A stretch of DNA of 40,839 nt from Neisseria sp. (GTDB taxonomy: Bacteria; Pseudomonadota; Gammaproteobacteria; Burkholderiales; Neisseriaceae): NCBI GenBank assembly GCA_030538415.1, contig JAUNTY010000023.1, forward strand, positions 1 through 40,839, written 5' to 3'. Shown one piece after another: positions 40,786 through 40,839 of the stretch. Numbering within the stretch: the first letter of the stretch is position 1; every line of letters begins with the position of its first letter. The notes under the pieces were generated by a model that was not told the DNA's origin, made no database searches, and saw only the letters and a program-made list of their open reading frames with translations. Position numbers and translations under genes: made by a program.

Positions 40786-40839
40786 TATAGTCGTTTCAAT
40801 TTAGTTTGATACAGCGTTGCTGCGCCTAGCCGTACTATC
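40786..40839. mobile_element. Correia-type element (type B), cut by window end
   Basis: It starts TATAGTCGTTTCAATTTAG and continues through GCGCCTAGCCGTACTATC, the first half of a type-B core. The remainder lies beyond the window. Confidence 0.85.

Overview
The window is a stretch of Neisseria-type (Betaproteobacteria, Neisseriaceae) chromosome. The 10-mer GCCGTCTGAA and its complement, the Neisseria DNA uptake sequence (DUS), recur in nearly every intergenic gap, mostly as AGGCCGTCTGAA (the AG-DUS dialect) and often as close inverted pairs that act as terminators. Correia-type miniature elements (CREE) and a dRS3-like repeat support the same group. No rRNA, phage, integrase, intact transposase or CRISPR array is visible. 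Most genes are chromosomal housekeeping genes, so the less ordinary content lies in the repeats, one regulatory RNA and a sugar-utilisation gene pair.

Layout. 1-1.7 kb: a small exported protein and a LOG-family nucleotide hydrolase (minus). 1.8-4.9 kb: a NitT/TauT-type ABC importer operon (plus; ATPase, Tat/lipoprotein binding protein, permease). 5.2-8.6 kb: moaA and metG (minus). 8.9-11.9 kb: an MFS permease overlapping a GH37 trehalase (plus). 12.1-14.5 kb: pncC, ftsX, ftsE (minus). 14.7-16.4 kb: ibaG/bolA-like gene and murA (plus). 16.7-19.2 kb: a predicted M14-like lipoprotein and ftsY (minus). 19.3-22.3 kb: a pair of M16 peptidase-family genes (plus). 22.5-24.2 kb: lysS and tRNA-Lys(UUU) (minus). 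24.4-27.2 kb: an Ala/Lys-rich lipoprotein (plus), then a DUF4124-like protein, an RluA-family pseudouridine synthase and a GDT1/TMEM165-type transporter with an apparent yybP-ykoY manganese riboswitch and its own promoter (minus). 27.2-29.9 kb: a thiamine-type ABC permease and ATPase without a binding protein (minus). 30.4-32.4 kb: a small lipoprotein and a TerC-CBS protein. 32.8-37.1 kb: ccsA, resB and cytochrome c4 (minus), divergent from engB (plus). 38-40.7 kb: an AEC-family transporter with a G8 tract (minus) and rmuC (plus).

How the genes work together. The ABC genes at 1.8-4.9 kb form a complete importer. The MFS/trehalase overlap suggests uptake and hydrolysis of a disaccharide. FtsE/FtsX and MurA serve division and wall synthesis. 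FtsY receives signal-recognition-particle complexes at the membrane. ResB/CcsA build c-type cytochromes, and cytochrome c4 beside them is a likely client. The GDT1 gene and its riboswitch look like a manganese-sensing export unit.

The observations most worth following are: CREE copies nested inside other CREE copies at the same core TA; a trehalase whose active-site sequence looks like the fungal neutral type; the manganese riboswitch; a G8 tract in an inner-membrane transporter gene; a 33-bp perfect inverted repeat that may be a distant CREE relative; and a tandem duplication in the FtsY N-terminal domain. All family assignments were made by reading motifs; no database search was run.
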